This document shows, piece after piece, positions 53,803 to 62,698 of a stretch of DNA of 64,000 bases. The notes under the pieces are model-generated. The model was not told the origin of the DNA. It saw only the letters and a program-made list of their open reading frames with translations, and did no database searches. The translations under genes were made by a program, and so were the position numbers. This DNA comes from Pseudomonas putida. Lineage in GTDB: Bacteria; Pseudomonadota; Gammaproteobacteria; Pseudomonadales; Pseudomonadaceae. Each line of letters begins with the position of its first letter. The first letter of the stretch is position 1. Location of the stretch: contig NZ_BSKJ01000003.1 in the NCBI RefSeq assembly GCF_030159595.1, positions 62,001-126,000 of the forward strand, read 5' to 3'.

Positions 53803-56055
53803 TCAGGTGGTCGCAGGGTGGCGCGGCAGGGTGAAGTGGAAGCTGGCGCCCTGGTCGATCTGGCCATTGGCCCAGACCCGGCCGTCATGGCGCTCGATGA
53901 TGCGGCGCACGCTCGCCAGGCCAATCCCGGTGCCTTCGAAGTCTTCCATGCGGTGCAGGCGCTGGAACACGCCGAACAGCTTGTTGGCATAGGCCATGTC
54001 GAAGCCCACGCCGTTGTCGCGGATGCAGATTTCGATCTCGCCAGGGTGCTGCACGGCGCTGATGCCGATGTGCGCAGGCGTACGGCCGCGCGTGTACTTG
54101 ATGGCATTGGCGATCAGGTTGTGCAACGCCATGTTGATGAACGCCGGGTCGCCAATCACCTTGGGCAGCACCGCGATGTCCCAAACGATTGCGCGGCCTT
54201 CGTAGTCGGGGGCCAGTTCGCTGCGAATGGCGTCCACCAGTGCGTTGAGGTCGACATCGGACAGGCGTAACGCCGAGCGGCCCATTTGCGAGAAGTTGAG
54301 CAGGTTGTCCACCAGGCTGCCAGCAAAGTGCGCCGCTTCCCCGATATGCTGAAGGAAGCGCTTGCCGCGTTCGCTCAGGCCCTGGCCTTCGATTTCGCCA
54401 AGCAGTTCGGTGTAGCCGGCGATGTGCCGCAAGGGCGCGCGCAGATCGTGGGACACGCTGTAAGAAAATGCTTCAAGTTCCTTGTTCGAGCGGCGTAACT
54501 CGCCTGCCAGTTGCGCCAGCTCTTCGGCCTTGCGCAACACAATGCCAAGCACTGCGCTGCGCAGTTCCATCACGCCCTCTATCACCAGCGGGTCCCAGGG
54601 CTCGCAGTGGCCGCGCAGTTCCTCTTGCCAGCGTTCGAAGCTGTGCCGCGGGTCGAGGGTGCCTTGCGGCCCGGCCTGTTTGGTCGGCTGGCCAGCCCAA
54701 TTCACTGTGCGCACCTGCTCGGGGCGGAACCACAGCAGATAGTGCGAGTGGATCTGCGAAATGGCCACCGCCAGCACACCGCCTGCATGGGCGGCCAGTT
54801 CAGGCAGGTCGGTGATGTCACGGCGCAGGTTATCACTGTGGAACACAGGGTCTGCGCCGCGCAGGCCAAGCCAGTGCACCAGCGCGGTCACTTGGGCCTC
54901 TGGCGGGGTCTTGCCGATCAGGTCGCAGCGTTCGGCCGAGATCACGGCGGCACCCTGGGCACCGGCAAAGGCCAGCAACACATGGGGCAGGTCGCGCAGG
55001 CCGTCGCTGACGCTGTCGTGGTCGGCCATGGACGAGATCATGCGCACGATGTGTTGGCGCAGTGCCAGCAGCTTGCGTGTGCTGGCATGGGCCTCGCGGG
55101 ACTCGATCTGCAGCGACAGCACGCTGGCCAGCAGCTCGCTGGCTGTGCGGGTACGCAGGTCCACCGCACGCGGCTGCTGATGGTGGCAGGACACCAGCCC
55201 CCACAGCTCACCGTCGACCACGATCGACAACGACATCGAGGCCAGCGTGCCCATGTTGCGCATGTATTGCAGGTGCACCGGCGACACGCTGCGCAGTGCG
55301 GCAAAACTCATGTCCAGTGCCTTGCCGGTGTGCGGGTTGGTGGCTGGTAGCAGGGGGGAGGGTTGGTAGTTGGCGTCTTCAATCACGCGGATGCGGTTGA
55401 CCCGGTACAGCTCGCGCGCCTGGCGTGGGATGTCTGCCGCCGGGAAGCATAGGCCCAGGTAACGGGGATAGCCCGGGTCGGCCACCTCGGCCAGCACCTG
55501 GCCATTGCCATCGGCATCGAAGCGGTACGCCTTGACCCGGCCAAAGCCGGTGATGCGCTTGAGTTGCAGCACGGTTTGCTGCAGCAGGTCTTCAAGGCTG
55601 CTGGCTAGCTGAAGGCTGCCGACGAAGCTGCGCACCAGTGGGTAGTAGTCGCCTTGCCCGGCCAGGTCCGGCGGCAGGCGTGGGGGTTCTAGCTCGGCGA
55701 CCAATACGTCGTCGTGACAGTGCACCAGCAGGTGCAACGGGTTGCTGAACGGCGCGCCTTGGCGCAAGCGCACGTCACCGATGTGGAAAGGGAAGATCTC
55801 ATCATCGGGTAACCGCGCGAGCTGTGCACGCAAGTCGAAGCCGTCGCTGACCAGGTGCGCGAAGTGGCAGCCGATCAGCTCCCGGGCCGGCAAGCCCAGC
55901 CAGTGCTCGACGTTTTCACTGGCCTGCAACACGCACAGGTCGGTGGCATCCAGCACCAGCAGGAAACCGTGGGGCTGAATGCTGCTCGGCACATGGATGG
56001 GTTCCCGGGCACAGCGTTCCATGGCTTCTGCCAGCGTGTTGTCTGCAGTCATCAA
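53803..56055 (-). CDS. bphP: Bacteriophytochrome histidine kinase
   Basis: This 750-residue red/far-red photoreceptor runs PAS (about residues 20-120), GAF (about 135-305), PHY (about 320-500), HisKA and HATPase. The biliverdin-binding Cys is C15 in MERCAREPIHVP. FPAADIPRQARELY is the conserved GAF motif with Asp for the chromophore, and PRHSF (about residue 474) is the PHY tongue PRxSF motif. The H box is SYSVSHDLRAPLRH. No heme oxygenase gene (bphO) adjoins it, so biliverdin must be made elsewhere. It heads an operon with the receiver and hybrid kinase genes. Confidence 0.93.
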   Translation of the reverse strand: MMTADNTLAEAMERCAREPIHVPSSIQPHGFLLVLDATDLCVLQASENVEHWLGLPARELIGCHFAHLVSDGFDLRAQLARLPDDEIFPFHIGDVRLRQGAPFSNPLHLLVHCHDDVLVAELEPPRLPPDLAGQGDYYPLVRSFVGSLQLASSLEDLLQQTVLQLKRITGFGRVKAYRFDADGNGQVLAEVADPGYPRYLGLCFPAADIPRQARELYRVNRIRVIEDANYQPSPLLPATNPHTGKALDMSFAALRSVSPVHLQYMRNMGTLASMSLSIVVDGELWGLVSCHHQQPRAVDLRTRTASELLASVLSLQIESREAHASTRKLLALRQHIVRMISSMADHDSVSDGLRDLPHVLLAFAGAQGAAVISAERCDLIGKTPPEAQVTALVHWLGLRGADPVFHSDNLRRDITDLPELAAHAGGVLAVAISQIHSHYLLWFRPEQVRTVNWAGQPTKQAGPQGTLDPRHSFERWQEELRGHCEPWDPLVIEGVMELRSAVLGIVLRKAEELAQLAGELRRSNKELEAFSYSVSHDLRAPLRHIAGYTELLGEIEGQGLSERGKRFLQHIGEAAHFAGSLVDNLLNFSQMGRSALRLSDVDLNALVDAIRSELAPDYEGRAIVWDIAVLPKVIGDPAFINMALHNLIANAIKYTRGRTPAHIGISAVQHPGEIEICIRDNGVGFDMAYANKLFGVFQRLHRMEDFEGTGIGLASVRRIIERHDGRVWANGQIDQGASFHFTLPRHPATT

Positions 56056-56307
56056 TGAAACCGCTCCTGTCTTGTCCGTCCATGCATGACACAGGATGAG
56101 GTTGTTTCACCCTATCAGAATAGTAGGCAGTTTTACCGGCCTCTGGCCATTTGAGGCATTGGGTGGCGAGGGGTTCTACGCAGGGCTGATTTTTTTTGAC
56201 GGGGCGGTATCGCTTTATCGCTAATACAAAAAAATGGCTTGATGCCACCACGGTTGGGCTGCCTCGCTGCTACGCTCAGATCAGGCAGTTTCAATAAGGA
56301 TAATAAG

Positions 56308-56835
56308 GTGACGGAGCGCTTGGTGGCCGCGCTGTTGGGCCTGTTGTTCAGCGGCAGTACCGTGGCAGCGGATTTTCTCGTGGAAGTGCGGGTACTGGTG
56401 CAGCGCGGCTGCATGCTGGTCACCCAGACACGCGATGCGGGAGCTCAGGCGCTGGGGCGGATCGACTTGGGTGCGACCACGCGCCTGGACGGCCCTGGCA
56501 CGCCCTTGAGCGGCGTACTGCTGAGCCAGCGCCCGCCGCGCCTGGAGTGCAACCCGGACACCCCTTATCAAGTGCGTGTCGATGGCGGCCAGCATGGCGG
56601 CGTTGGCGAGTTGCGTTACCTGGCCAGTGACGACCGTACGGCCCGGCCCATTCCTTACCGTCTATACCGCGATGCTGCCTGGCGCGAACCGCTGGTGGTG
56701 GGGGAGGCCCAGTCGGCACGGGTGCCAGGCAGCGGCTCGGTCGAGCTGCCGTTGTACGCGCGTATCGACAAACTGGCCTGGGTGCCGAATGCAGGGCTGT
56801 ACGCCGACCTGCTCAAAGTCACGGTCACTTGGTAG
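56308..56835 (+). CDS. Csu-type pilus subunit 1 (spore coat U domain)
   Basis: This 175-residue SCPU-family protein has a signal peptide (GTG start, TERLVAALLGLLFSGSTVAA) and one immunoglobulin-like domain. It has two Cys (RGCMLV, LECNPD) likely joined by a disulfide, and the ending YADLLKVTVTW is typical of subunits exported by a chaperone-usher route. The GTG at 56308 has AAGGATAATAAG before it. It is the first gene of the pilus operon and is divergent from bphP across 252 bp. Confidence 0.82.
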   Translation: MTERLVAALLGLLFSGSTVAADFLVEVRVLVQRGCMLVTQTRDAGAQALGRIDLGATTRLDGPGTPLSGVLLSQRPPRLECNPDTPYQVRVDGGQHGGVGELRYLASDDRTARPIPYRLYRDAAWREPLVVGEAQSARVPGSGSVELPLYARIDKLAWVPNAGLYADLLKVTVTW

Positions 56836-56865
56836 GGATATCACCATGCACAAGGACGCGATGCC

Positions 56866-57399
56866 ATGAACCGCACTTCGATCCTGTTGCTCACCCTAGG
56901 GCCACTGCTGGTACCTGGCGCAGCGCATGGCAGCACCACCGGTTTCATCCAGGCGCGGCTGGTGATCAGCGCGGCCTGCCAGATCAGCAGCAACGAGACG
57001 CAACCGGCCGTGCTGGGCAACCCGGGTGTACTGGACTTTGGCGAGCGCGGCCCTAACTGGGACCAGCCGCTGCGTAGCCGGGTTGACGAAGTGAGCGGCG
57101 AGGGCAGCCTGCAGATCAGCTGCACGCCCGAGGTACGGGCCTTCAACGTGCGGATCAATGGTGGCCTGAATGGCAATGATGGTATTCGCCGCCTGAGCAA
57201 TGGTCGCGAGCTGATTCCTTATCAACTGGCCGTCGACCCGGGCGGCAATAGCCGCTACGTCATCGGCCAGGCGCGTGCCTTCACCATCAACAGCGCCCAG
57301 CAGATCCCGATTCCCATCTACGGTGTGGTAGTGGCGCAACCCCGCGCGCTGCCGGCCGGGCTGTACCGCGACACCCTCAGAGTGACCCTGGACTGGTAA
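56866..57399 (+). CDS. Csu-type pilus subunit 2 (spore coat U domain)
   Basis: This 177-residue exported SCPU protein has a signal peptide (MNRTSILLLTLGPLLVPGAA), the paired Cys (SAACQISS, ISCTPEV) and a C-terminal YRDTLRVTLDW strand. Its start is 31 bp after the previous stop. It is probably a minor subunit comparable to CsuA or CsuB of Acinetobacter. Confidence 0.83.
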   Translation: MNRTSILLLTLGPLLVPGAAHGSTTGFIQARLVISAACQISSNETQPAVLGNPGVLDFGERGPNWDQPLRSRVDEVSGEGSLQISCTPEVRAFNVRINGGLNGNDGIRRLSNGRELIPYQLAVDPGGNSRYVIGQARAFTINSAQQIPIPIYGVVVAQPRALPAGLYRDTLRVTLDW

Positions 57400-57417
57400 C
57401 CACGCAAGGAGACTCCG

Positions 57418-57951
57418 ATGCGAACGAACCTTTCATGCTGCATGCTCGCAGGCCTCGGCCTGGCGCTGGCCTCTCAAGCCCAGGCCGCCACGGTGACCGG
57501 GAACATCACCTCGACGTTGACCCTGACTGCCGCGTGCCAGGTCAACGGCGGTTCGGCTACATCGGGGCTGAATTTCGGCGCTCTGAACTTCGGCACCGTG
57601 GATGCCCTGTTCACCAACGCCAATGCTCAGGTGCAGCGCAGTGGCGGCGGTGCCATGAGCATTCTGTGCTCGGCGGGTGCGATACCTGTGATCAAGGTGC
57701 GCGCAGGCCTGCATGATGGCCAGTCGAGCGGGGGGACGAGGGCCCTTGCCGATGGCGCGGGCAATTTTGTGCCCTACGACCTCTATACCGACGCTGGCGC
57801 TTCGAACTTGCTGGCGATCGACAGCACCATCACGTTGCCAACCAGCACTGGCGCGGCCCAGACGGTCAACCTTTACGGCAGGGCGGTGGGCAAGGCCGGT
57901 TTGCCACCCGGGACCTACACCGACACGATTTCGGTTGAGCTGTCGTTCTGA
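57418..57951 (+). CDS. Csu-type pilus subunit 3, possible major pilin
   Basis: This 177-residue exported SCPU protein has a signal peptide (about residues 1-23, ending QAQA). ATVTGNITSTLTLTAACQVN follows, which resembles the donor strand and first Cys of the major CsuA/B pilin. The C terminus is PPGTYTDTISVELSF. AAGGAGACTCCG precedes the ATG. The Ala/Gly/Thr-rich composition suits a main rod subunit, but this is a guess. Confidence 0.83.
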   Translation: MRTNLSCCMLAGLGLALASQAQAATVTGNITSTLTLTAACQVNGGSATSGLNFGALNFGTVDALFTNANAQVQRSGGGAMSILCSAGAIPVIKVRAGLHDGQSSGGTRALADGAGNFVPYDLYTDAGASNLLAIDSTITLPTSTGAAQTVNLYGRAVGKAGLPPGTYTDTISVELSF

Positions 57952-57954
57952 ACC

Positions 57955-58458
57955 ATGCGCCGCTGGTTGACGTGGGGCCTGACAGGTACCGGCTTGTTGC
58001 TGGCCACCCCGCTGAGTGCAGTGACTACCAGCACCTTCACCGTGACGGCACAAATCGTTGCCGGCTGCCTGGTGATGGGCGGCGTCACCACCTACGGGGC
58101 ACTGGACTATGGCACGCAGTCAGCGTTGTCCACCAGCACCCTCAGCACCTCGCTGGGTGGCAACACGGTGACGTTCCAGTGCACGCCAGGCGTGGCCATG
58201 AGCATGAGCCTTGACGGGGGGCAGAACAGTGCCAGCGGCACACGCAACCTCAAGCGTGCGAGCGGGACACAGGTGCTGGCCTACCAGTTGTACCGGGACG
58301 CGGCCTTCAGCCAGAGCCTGGGGATCGGCCAGAGCGTGGCCGTGAGCTATTCCGACCCGACGGCGATCAAGCTGCCGGTGTACGGGCGGGTCCAGCTGAC
58401 CGGCACGCTGCCGGCAGGGATCTACACCGATGTGGTGCAAGTGACGGTGACCTGGTAG
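57955..58458 (+). CDS. Csu-type pilus subunit 4 (spore coat U domain)
   Basis: This 167-residue exported SCPU protein has a signal peptide (MRRWLTWGLTGTGLLLATPLS), the Cys pair (VAGCLVM, FQCTPG) and a C-terminal PAGIYTDVVQVTVTW. It begins 4 bases after the previous stop. With the other three subunits it makes four small subunit genes where Acinetobacter csu has three. Confidence 0.83.
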   Translation: MRRWLTWGLTGTGLLLATPLSAVTTSTFTVTAQIVAGCLVMGGVTTYGALDYGTQSALSTSTLSTSLGGNTVTFQCTPGVAMSMSLDGGQNSASGTRNLKRASGTQVLAYQLYRDAAFSQSLGIGQSVAVSYSDPTAIKLPVYGRVQLTGTLPAGIYTDVVQVTVTW

Positions 58459-58498
58459 ACGCCAGCGCCAGCAACGACAAGTGTCTAAGGAGAGCTGC

Positions 58499-59275
58499 AT
58501 GCGGGAAGGCGCGAAGTGGGCGCATGGATTGATCGGGTTGTTGTGGCTGGCCAGCTTGCCGGCAGGGGCGGCGACTTCGGTGCTGATCTGGCCGATCGAC
58601 CCGGTGCTGGAGGCCGACCAGAAGGCCGGTGCCCTGTGGCTGGAAAATCGCGGCACAGCGCCGGCCAACTTGCAGGTACGCGTGTTCGCCTGGCGCCAGG
58701 GTGACTACCAGGAACAGTTCCAGGCGCAGCGCGAAATCATTGGCAGCCCGCCAGTGGCCAACATTGCCCCAGGGCAGAAGCAGCTGATCCGCCTGACGCG
58801 CACCGGCCCCTCGCCAGCCGGCCAGGAGCAGGCCTACCGCATCATCATCGATGAGATCCCGCCCGCCATCCCTGTCGACAAGGCTGAGCCCGGTGCTACT
58901 GCGGCCATCCGTCTGCAAATGCGTTATTCGGTGCCTTTGTTCGTCTACGGCGAGGGGCTGTGGGGCAAGGCTGACCCCGAGGGCAAGCGCAATGCCGAGG
59001 GCGTGGGCAAGCCGCAGCTCAGCTGGCGCTCGGTGACCGTGCAGGGCAAGCCCTACGTTGAGCTGCGCAACACGGGCCCGGTGCATGCGCGCCTGACTGA
59101 TGTGGTGGTGCAGCAAGGTAGCCAGAGCAAACCCTTGGCCGAGGGCTTGCTGGGCTATGTGCTACCCGGTGCCAGCATGCGTTGGCCGGCACCGGTGGCG
59201 CCCGGCAGTGCCAGCGTGCTCAAGGGCAGGGTCAACGGCCAGGGCTCGGCGGACGCCATCCGCCAAGGCCAATGA
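58499..59275 (+). CDS. Csu-type periplasmic pilus chaperone
   Basis: This PapD-like chaperone of 258 residues of the archaic type has a signal peptide ending LPAGAA. The first Ig domain has ADQKAGALWLENRGTAPANL and the G1-strand region GQKQLIRLTRTGP; the second has RYSVPLFVY before a linker. AAGGAGAGCTGC precedes the ATG at 58499. It should hold subunits by donor-strand complementation and deliver them to the usher encoded next. Confidence 0.85.
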   Translation: MREGAKWAHGLIGLLWLASLPAGAATSVLIWPIDPVLEADQKAGALWLENRGTAPANLQVRVFAWRQGDYQEQFQAQREIIGSPPVANIAPGQKQLIRLTRTGPSPAGQEQAYRIIIDEIPPAIPVDKAEPGATAAIRLQMRYSVPLFVYGEGLWGKADPEGKRNAEGVGKPQLSWRSVTVQGKPYVELRNTGPVHARLTDVVVQQGSQSKPLAEGLLGYVLPGASMRWPAPVAPGSASVLKGRVNGQGSADAIRQGQ

Positions 59276-59284
59276 GCCAACTGA

Positions 59285-61678
59285 ATGCAGTGCAGGGGCC
59301 AGGGAGGACCCGGCAATGGTTGGAAACCGTGTGTGAAATGGCTATCGGCGATGACGTGCCGCTGGTGCCTGGGGCTGGCCATGGTCAGCCCTGGGCTGGC
59401 GCTGGCCGACGACCTGCCCCCGCCGCCCACGGAGATGTCCGCCATCGCCGACGCCACGCTGTACCTCGACCTGCTGGTAAACCAGATGCCCCGGGCTGAA
59501 CTGGTGCCGGTGCAGCAGCGGGCCGGACAGTTGTACCTGGACAGCGAGGTATTGCGCGCGGCTGGCATCTCGCTGCCGGGCAACCCTCAGGGCGAGGTGG
59601 CACTGGAGAGCATCGTGGGGCTGCATACCGACTACGACAGCCAGAATCAGCGCTTGCTACTGCAGGTGCCGCCGGCCTGGCTGCCAGACCAGCAGTTGGG
59701 CGACCGCAGCCTGTACCCGCCCAGCGATGCCCGCAGCAGTTTCGGCGCGTTGTTCAACTATGACCTGTACCTTAACGACACCGATGATGGCGGCACCTAC
59801 CTGGCCGCCTGGAACGAGCTGCGCCTGTTCGACAGCTGGGGCACTTTCTCCAGCACCGGGCAGTGGCGCCAGTCGTTCAATGGCGTACAGGCGGACGCTA
59901 CGCGCCAAGGCTTCATGCGTTACGACACCACCTGGCGCTTCACCGACGAGCAGCGCCTGCTGACCTACGAAGCGGGTGATTTCGTGACGGGCGCCTTGCC
60001 CTGGAGCAGTTCGGTACGCGTGGGCGGCCTGCAGCTGTCACGTGATTTTGGTGCGCGCCCCGACCTGGTCACCTACCCGTTGCCAGCGTTTGCGGGCGAA
60101 GCGGCGGTGCCGACCTCGCTGGACTTGTTCATCAACGGTTACAAGTCCAGCACCACTGAACTGCAGCCAGGCCCGTACACCTTGACCAACGTGCCCTTCA
60201 TCAATGGCGCGGGGGAGGCGGTGGTGGTCACTACCGATGCGCTGGGCCGGCAGGTGTCGACCACCTTGCCGTTCTATGTGACCAGTAGCCTGCTGCAGAA
60301 AGGTCTGTCGGATTATTCGGTGGCTGCGGGCAGTTTGCGACGTGATTACGCCGTCCGCGATTTTGCTTACGGACCCGGTGTTGCTTCGGCCAACCTGCGT
60401 TATGGCGTCAGTGACAGCTTCACCCTGGAAACCCACGCCGAAACCGCTGAGTCGCTGACATTGGGTGGCCTGGGCGGCAACATGCGGCTGGGCAACTTCG
60501 GTGTGCTGAACGCCGCCTTGGCGCAAAGCCGGTTCGACGGTGACAAGGGCCACCAGGTCGCCTTGGGGTATCAGTACAACAGCCAGCGCATTGGTTTCAG
60601 CTACCAGCGCCTGCAACGCCATGGTGACTATGCCGACCTGACCCGGGTGGACGCCCCGGACATGCAACTGAGCAAAAGCAGCGAACAGGTGACCCTCAGC
60701 CTCAACCTGAACGCGTACGGCAGCGTCGGTGCCGGCTACTTCGATGTGCGCGCCGGTGATGGCACGCGTACCCGGCTGATCAATTTGAGTTACAGCAGGC
60801 CACTGTGGGGCAACAGCAGTGTGTACCTGTCGGCCAACCGCGAAGTGGGTGACAGCCAGTGGGCGGTGCAGGCGCAGTTGGTCATCCCGTTCGACCTGCA
60901 CGGCACCCTGGCGCTTGGCCTGGAACGCAGCAAGGAAGGCGAGAGCCTGCAAAGAGTCAACTACAGTCGTGCGGTCCCGGTAGGTGGCGGTGTTGGTTAC
61001 AACCTGGGATATGCCGCAGGCAGTGACCGCGATGCCTACCGCCAGGCCGACGTCACCTGGCGCCTGCAATCGGTGCAGCTGCAGGCCGGGGTGTATGGCA
61101 GCAGCGGCGAAATGACCCGTTGGGCCGACGCCAGTGGCTCGCTGGTGTGGATGGATGCCGGGGTGTTCGCCGCCAACCGCATTGATGATGCCTTCGTGGT
61201 GGTCAGTACCACAGGTTACGCCGATGTCCCGGTGCGCTACGAAAACCAGGAGGTCGGTCGCACCGACGCCAACGGCCACCTGCTGGTGCCGTATAGCAGC
61301 GGCTATTACCGCGGCAAGTACGAAATCGACCCCATGGACCTGCCACCAGACGTGCTTGCAGCGGAAGTAGAGCAGCGCGTGGCGGTACGTCGGGGCAGCG
61401 GCTACTTGCTGGAGTTCCCGCTCAAGCGCGTGATGGCGGCCAGCGTCGAGTTGGTAGACGGCAACCAGCAGGCGCTCAAGCTGGGCAGCCGCGTTACCCA
61501 CGAGCAAAGTGGCAGCCAGGCCGTGGTGGGCTGGGATGGTCTGGTGTACCTGGAGAACCTGTCGCCGCACAACCGCTTGCAGGTGGAGATCGAAGGAGGC
61601 GGGCATTGCCGGGTGGAGTTCGACCTGCCTGAGGCGCAAGGCTCGGTTCCCTTGATCGGCCCGTTGGTGTGTCGATGA
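59285..61678 (+). CDS. Csu-type outer membrane usher
   Basis: This usher of up to 797 residues has an N-terminal periplasmic domain, a 24-strand barrel interrupted by a plug (about residue 230 on: TTELQPGPYTLTNVPFINGA) and two short C-terminal domains. It secretes and assembles the pilus. The start is unclear: ATG 59285 gives a long N terminus, whereas GTG 59333 or ATG 59351 leaves a compact signal peptide (MTCRWCLGLAMVSPGLALA). An ATGA overlap with the chaperone stop at 59272 lies in another frame. The end overlaps the tip gene by ATGA. Confidence 0.86.
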   Translation: MQCRGQGGPGNGWKPCVKWLSAMTCRWCLGLAMVSPGLALADDLPPPPTEMSAIADATLYLDLLVNQMPRAELVPVQQRAGQLYLDSEVLRAAGISLPGNPQGEVALESIVGLHTDYDSQNQRLLLQVPPAWLPDQQLGDRSLYPPSDARSSFGALFNYDLYLNDTDDGGTYLAAWNELRLFDSWGTFSSTGQWRQSFNGVQADATRQGFMRYDTTWRFTDEQRLLTYEAGDFVTGALPWSSSVRVGGLQLSRDFGARPDLVTYPLPAFAGEAAVPTSLDLFINGYKSSTTELQPGPYTLTNVPFINGAGEAVVVTTDALGRQVSTTLPFYVTSSLLQKGLSDYSVAAGSLRRDYAVRDFAYGPGVASANLRYGVSDSFTLETHAETAESLTLGGLGGNMRLGNFGVLNAALAQSRFDGDKGHQVALGYQYNSQRIGFSYQRLQRHGDYADLTRVDAPDMQLSKSSEQVTLSLNLNAYGSVGAGYFDVRAGDGTRTRLINLSYSRPLWGNSSVYLSANREVGDSQWAVQAQLVIPFDLHGTLALGLERSKEGESLQRVNYSRAVPVGGGVGYNLGYAAGSDRDAYRQADVTWRLQSVQLQAGVYGSSGEMTRWADASGSLVWMDAGVFAANRIDDAFVVVSTTGYADVPVRYENQEVGRTDANGHLLVPYSSGYYRGKYEIDPMDLPPDVLAAEVEQRVAVRRGSGYLLEFPLKRVMAASVELVDGNQQALKLGSRVTHEQSGSQAVVGWDGLVYLENLSPHNRLQVEIEGGGHCRVEFDLPEAQGSVPLIGPLVCR

Positions 61679-62646
61679 ACGCCTGGTTGCGTGGTATGTG
61701 GGGGAGTGCGCTGTTGCTGCAGGCTGGCTCGGCCTGGGCCCTGTGCTCGTCGGTGGCGACGTCACCGGCAGCATTTGGCAGCCTTAACTCGACGCAGGTT
61801 CGTTCTACGGTACAAACCTCTTCATCGTCGAACTCGGGGTTGCGGTGTTCAGGTTCATTGCTCAGCCTGCTCAGCAGCGGTGACCACTTCTACGCCACGA
61901 TCACCCCGGCTTCGGGAGGGCTGGTCGGCCCGACCGGCGACGTCATCGCCTACACGCTGTATGCCGATAACAGCACCAACTACCCGATCGCACGGAATGT
62001 GGCTTACGACTTTGCCCGCAACGGTATCCTCGATGTGTTGGGGCTGCTCGGCAGCATCACGCCCAAAACGGTGCCGATCTACCTGCGCACCCAAATCGGC
62101 AGCAATGTCGCGGCAGGGCTGTATCAAGAGAACCTGACCGTGACCTGGAGCTGGGATTACTGCTCGGGGATCAGTGTGTTAGGGGGCTGCCTCGGGCGGG
62201 ACATCGGTTCAGGCGTCCAGACCTTGAACGTGAGCCTGACGGTGACCAACGATTGCCAGATCACCACCCCTGACATCAGCTTCAGCAGTGCGCCGGTGGT
62301 GGCAGGGTTCGGTACGGTAAGCCAGAGCATGAGCGTGTCGTGCACCAAGGGCAGCAACTACACGGTGGGGCTGGATGACGGGCAGAACGTGTCAGGTGGA
62401 CGGCGGCGAATGAAGTCATCGGCCAACAATTACCTGGCCTACGACATTTTCAAGAGTGCAGGGACGGTGCGCTGGGGCGCGTCGGGGGCGGCGCGACGTG
62501 CCAGTGCCGATGCGGACGTGAATCCAGGGGCGGGTACCGGCACTGGGAGCCAGGTGTTCAACTATAACGCCAAGGTCTACACGGACCAGGCTACGCCGCC
62601 AGCAGCGACCTATTCCGACAGTGTGATACTGGATGTGCAGTTCTGA
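61675..62646 (+). CDS. Csu-type tip subunit/adhesin with two spore coat U domains
   Basis: This protein of 323 residues has a signal peptide (MNAWLRGMWGSALLLQAGSA then WA) and two SCPU domains. The N-terminal one (about residues 25-165) has the disulfide pair and hydrophobic surface loops that in CsuE form the tip fingers. The C-terminal one (about residues 190-320) has NDCQITTPDISF and ends in ATYSDSVILDVQF. The arrangement and last position match CsuE, the two-domain tip adhesin. The ATG overlaps the usher stop. Confidence 0.84.
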   Translation: MNAWLRGMWGSALLLQAGSAWALCSSVATSPAAFGSLNSTQVRSTVQTSSSSNSGLRCSGSLLSLLSSGDHFYATITPASGGLVGPTGDVIAYTLYADNSTNYPIARNVAYDFARNGILDVLGLLGSITPKTVPIYLRTQIGSNVAAGLYQENLTVTWSWDYCSGISVLGGCLGRDIGSGVQTLNVSLTVTNDCQITTPDISFSSAPVVAGFGTVSQSMSVSCTKGSNYTVGLDDGQNVSGGRRRMKSSANNYLAYDIFKSAGTVRWGASGAARRASADADVNPGAGTGTGSQVFNYNAKVYTDQATPPAATYSDSVILDVQF

Positions 62647-62652
62647 CAAAAC

Positions 62653-62683
62653 CTGACGCGGTCCTGCAAGGGTGCCGCGTCAG
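62653..62683. terminator. Hairpin between the pilus operon and the M14 peptidase gene
   Basis: CTGACGCGG and CCGCGTCAG form a perfect 9-bp stem with a 13-base loop between convergent stop codons. No T run is seen. Confidence 0.6.
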
Positions 62684-62698
62684 TTGCAAGGGCAGGGC

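Noticed and set aside
53803..56055. Phytochrome considered as a fused heme oxygenase-kinase
   Set aside because: All of the sequence is accounted for by PAS-GAF-PHY and kinase domains; no heme oxygenase motif is present.
60038..61774. 578-codon minus-strand frame opposite the usher
   Set aside because: Antisense to a conserved usher and crossing into the tip gene; no ribosome site or domain.
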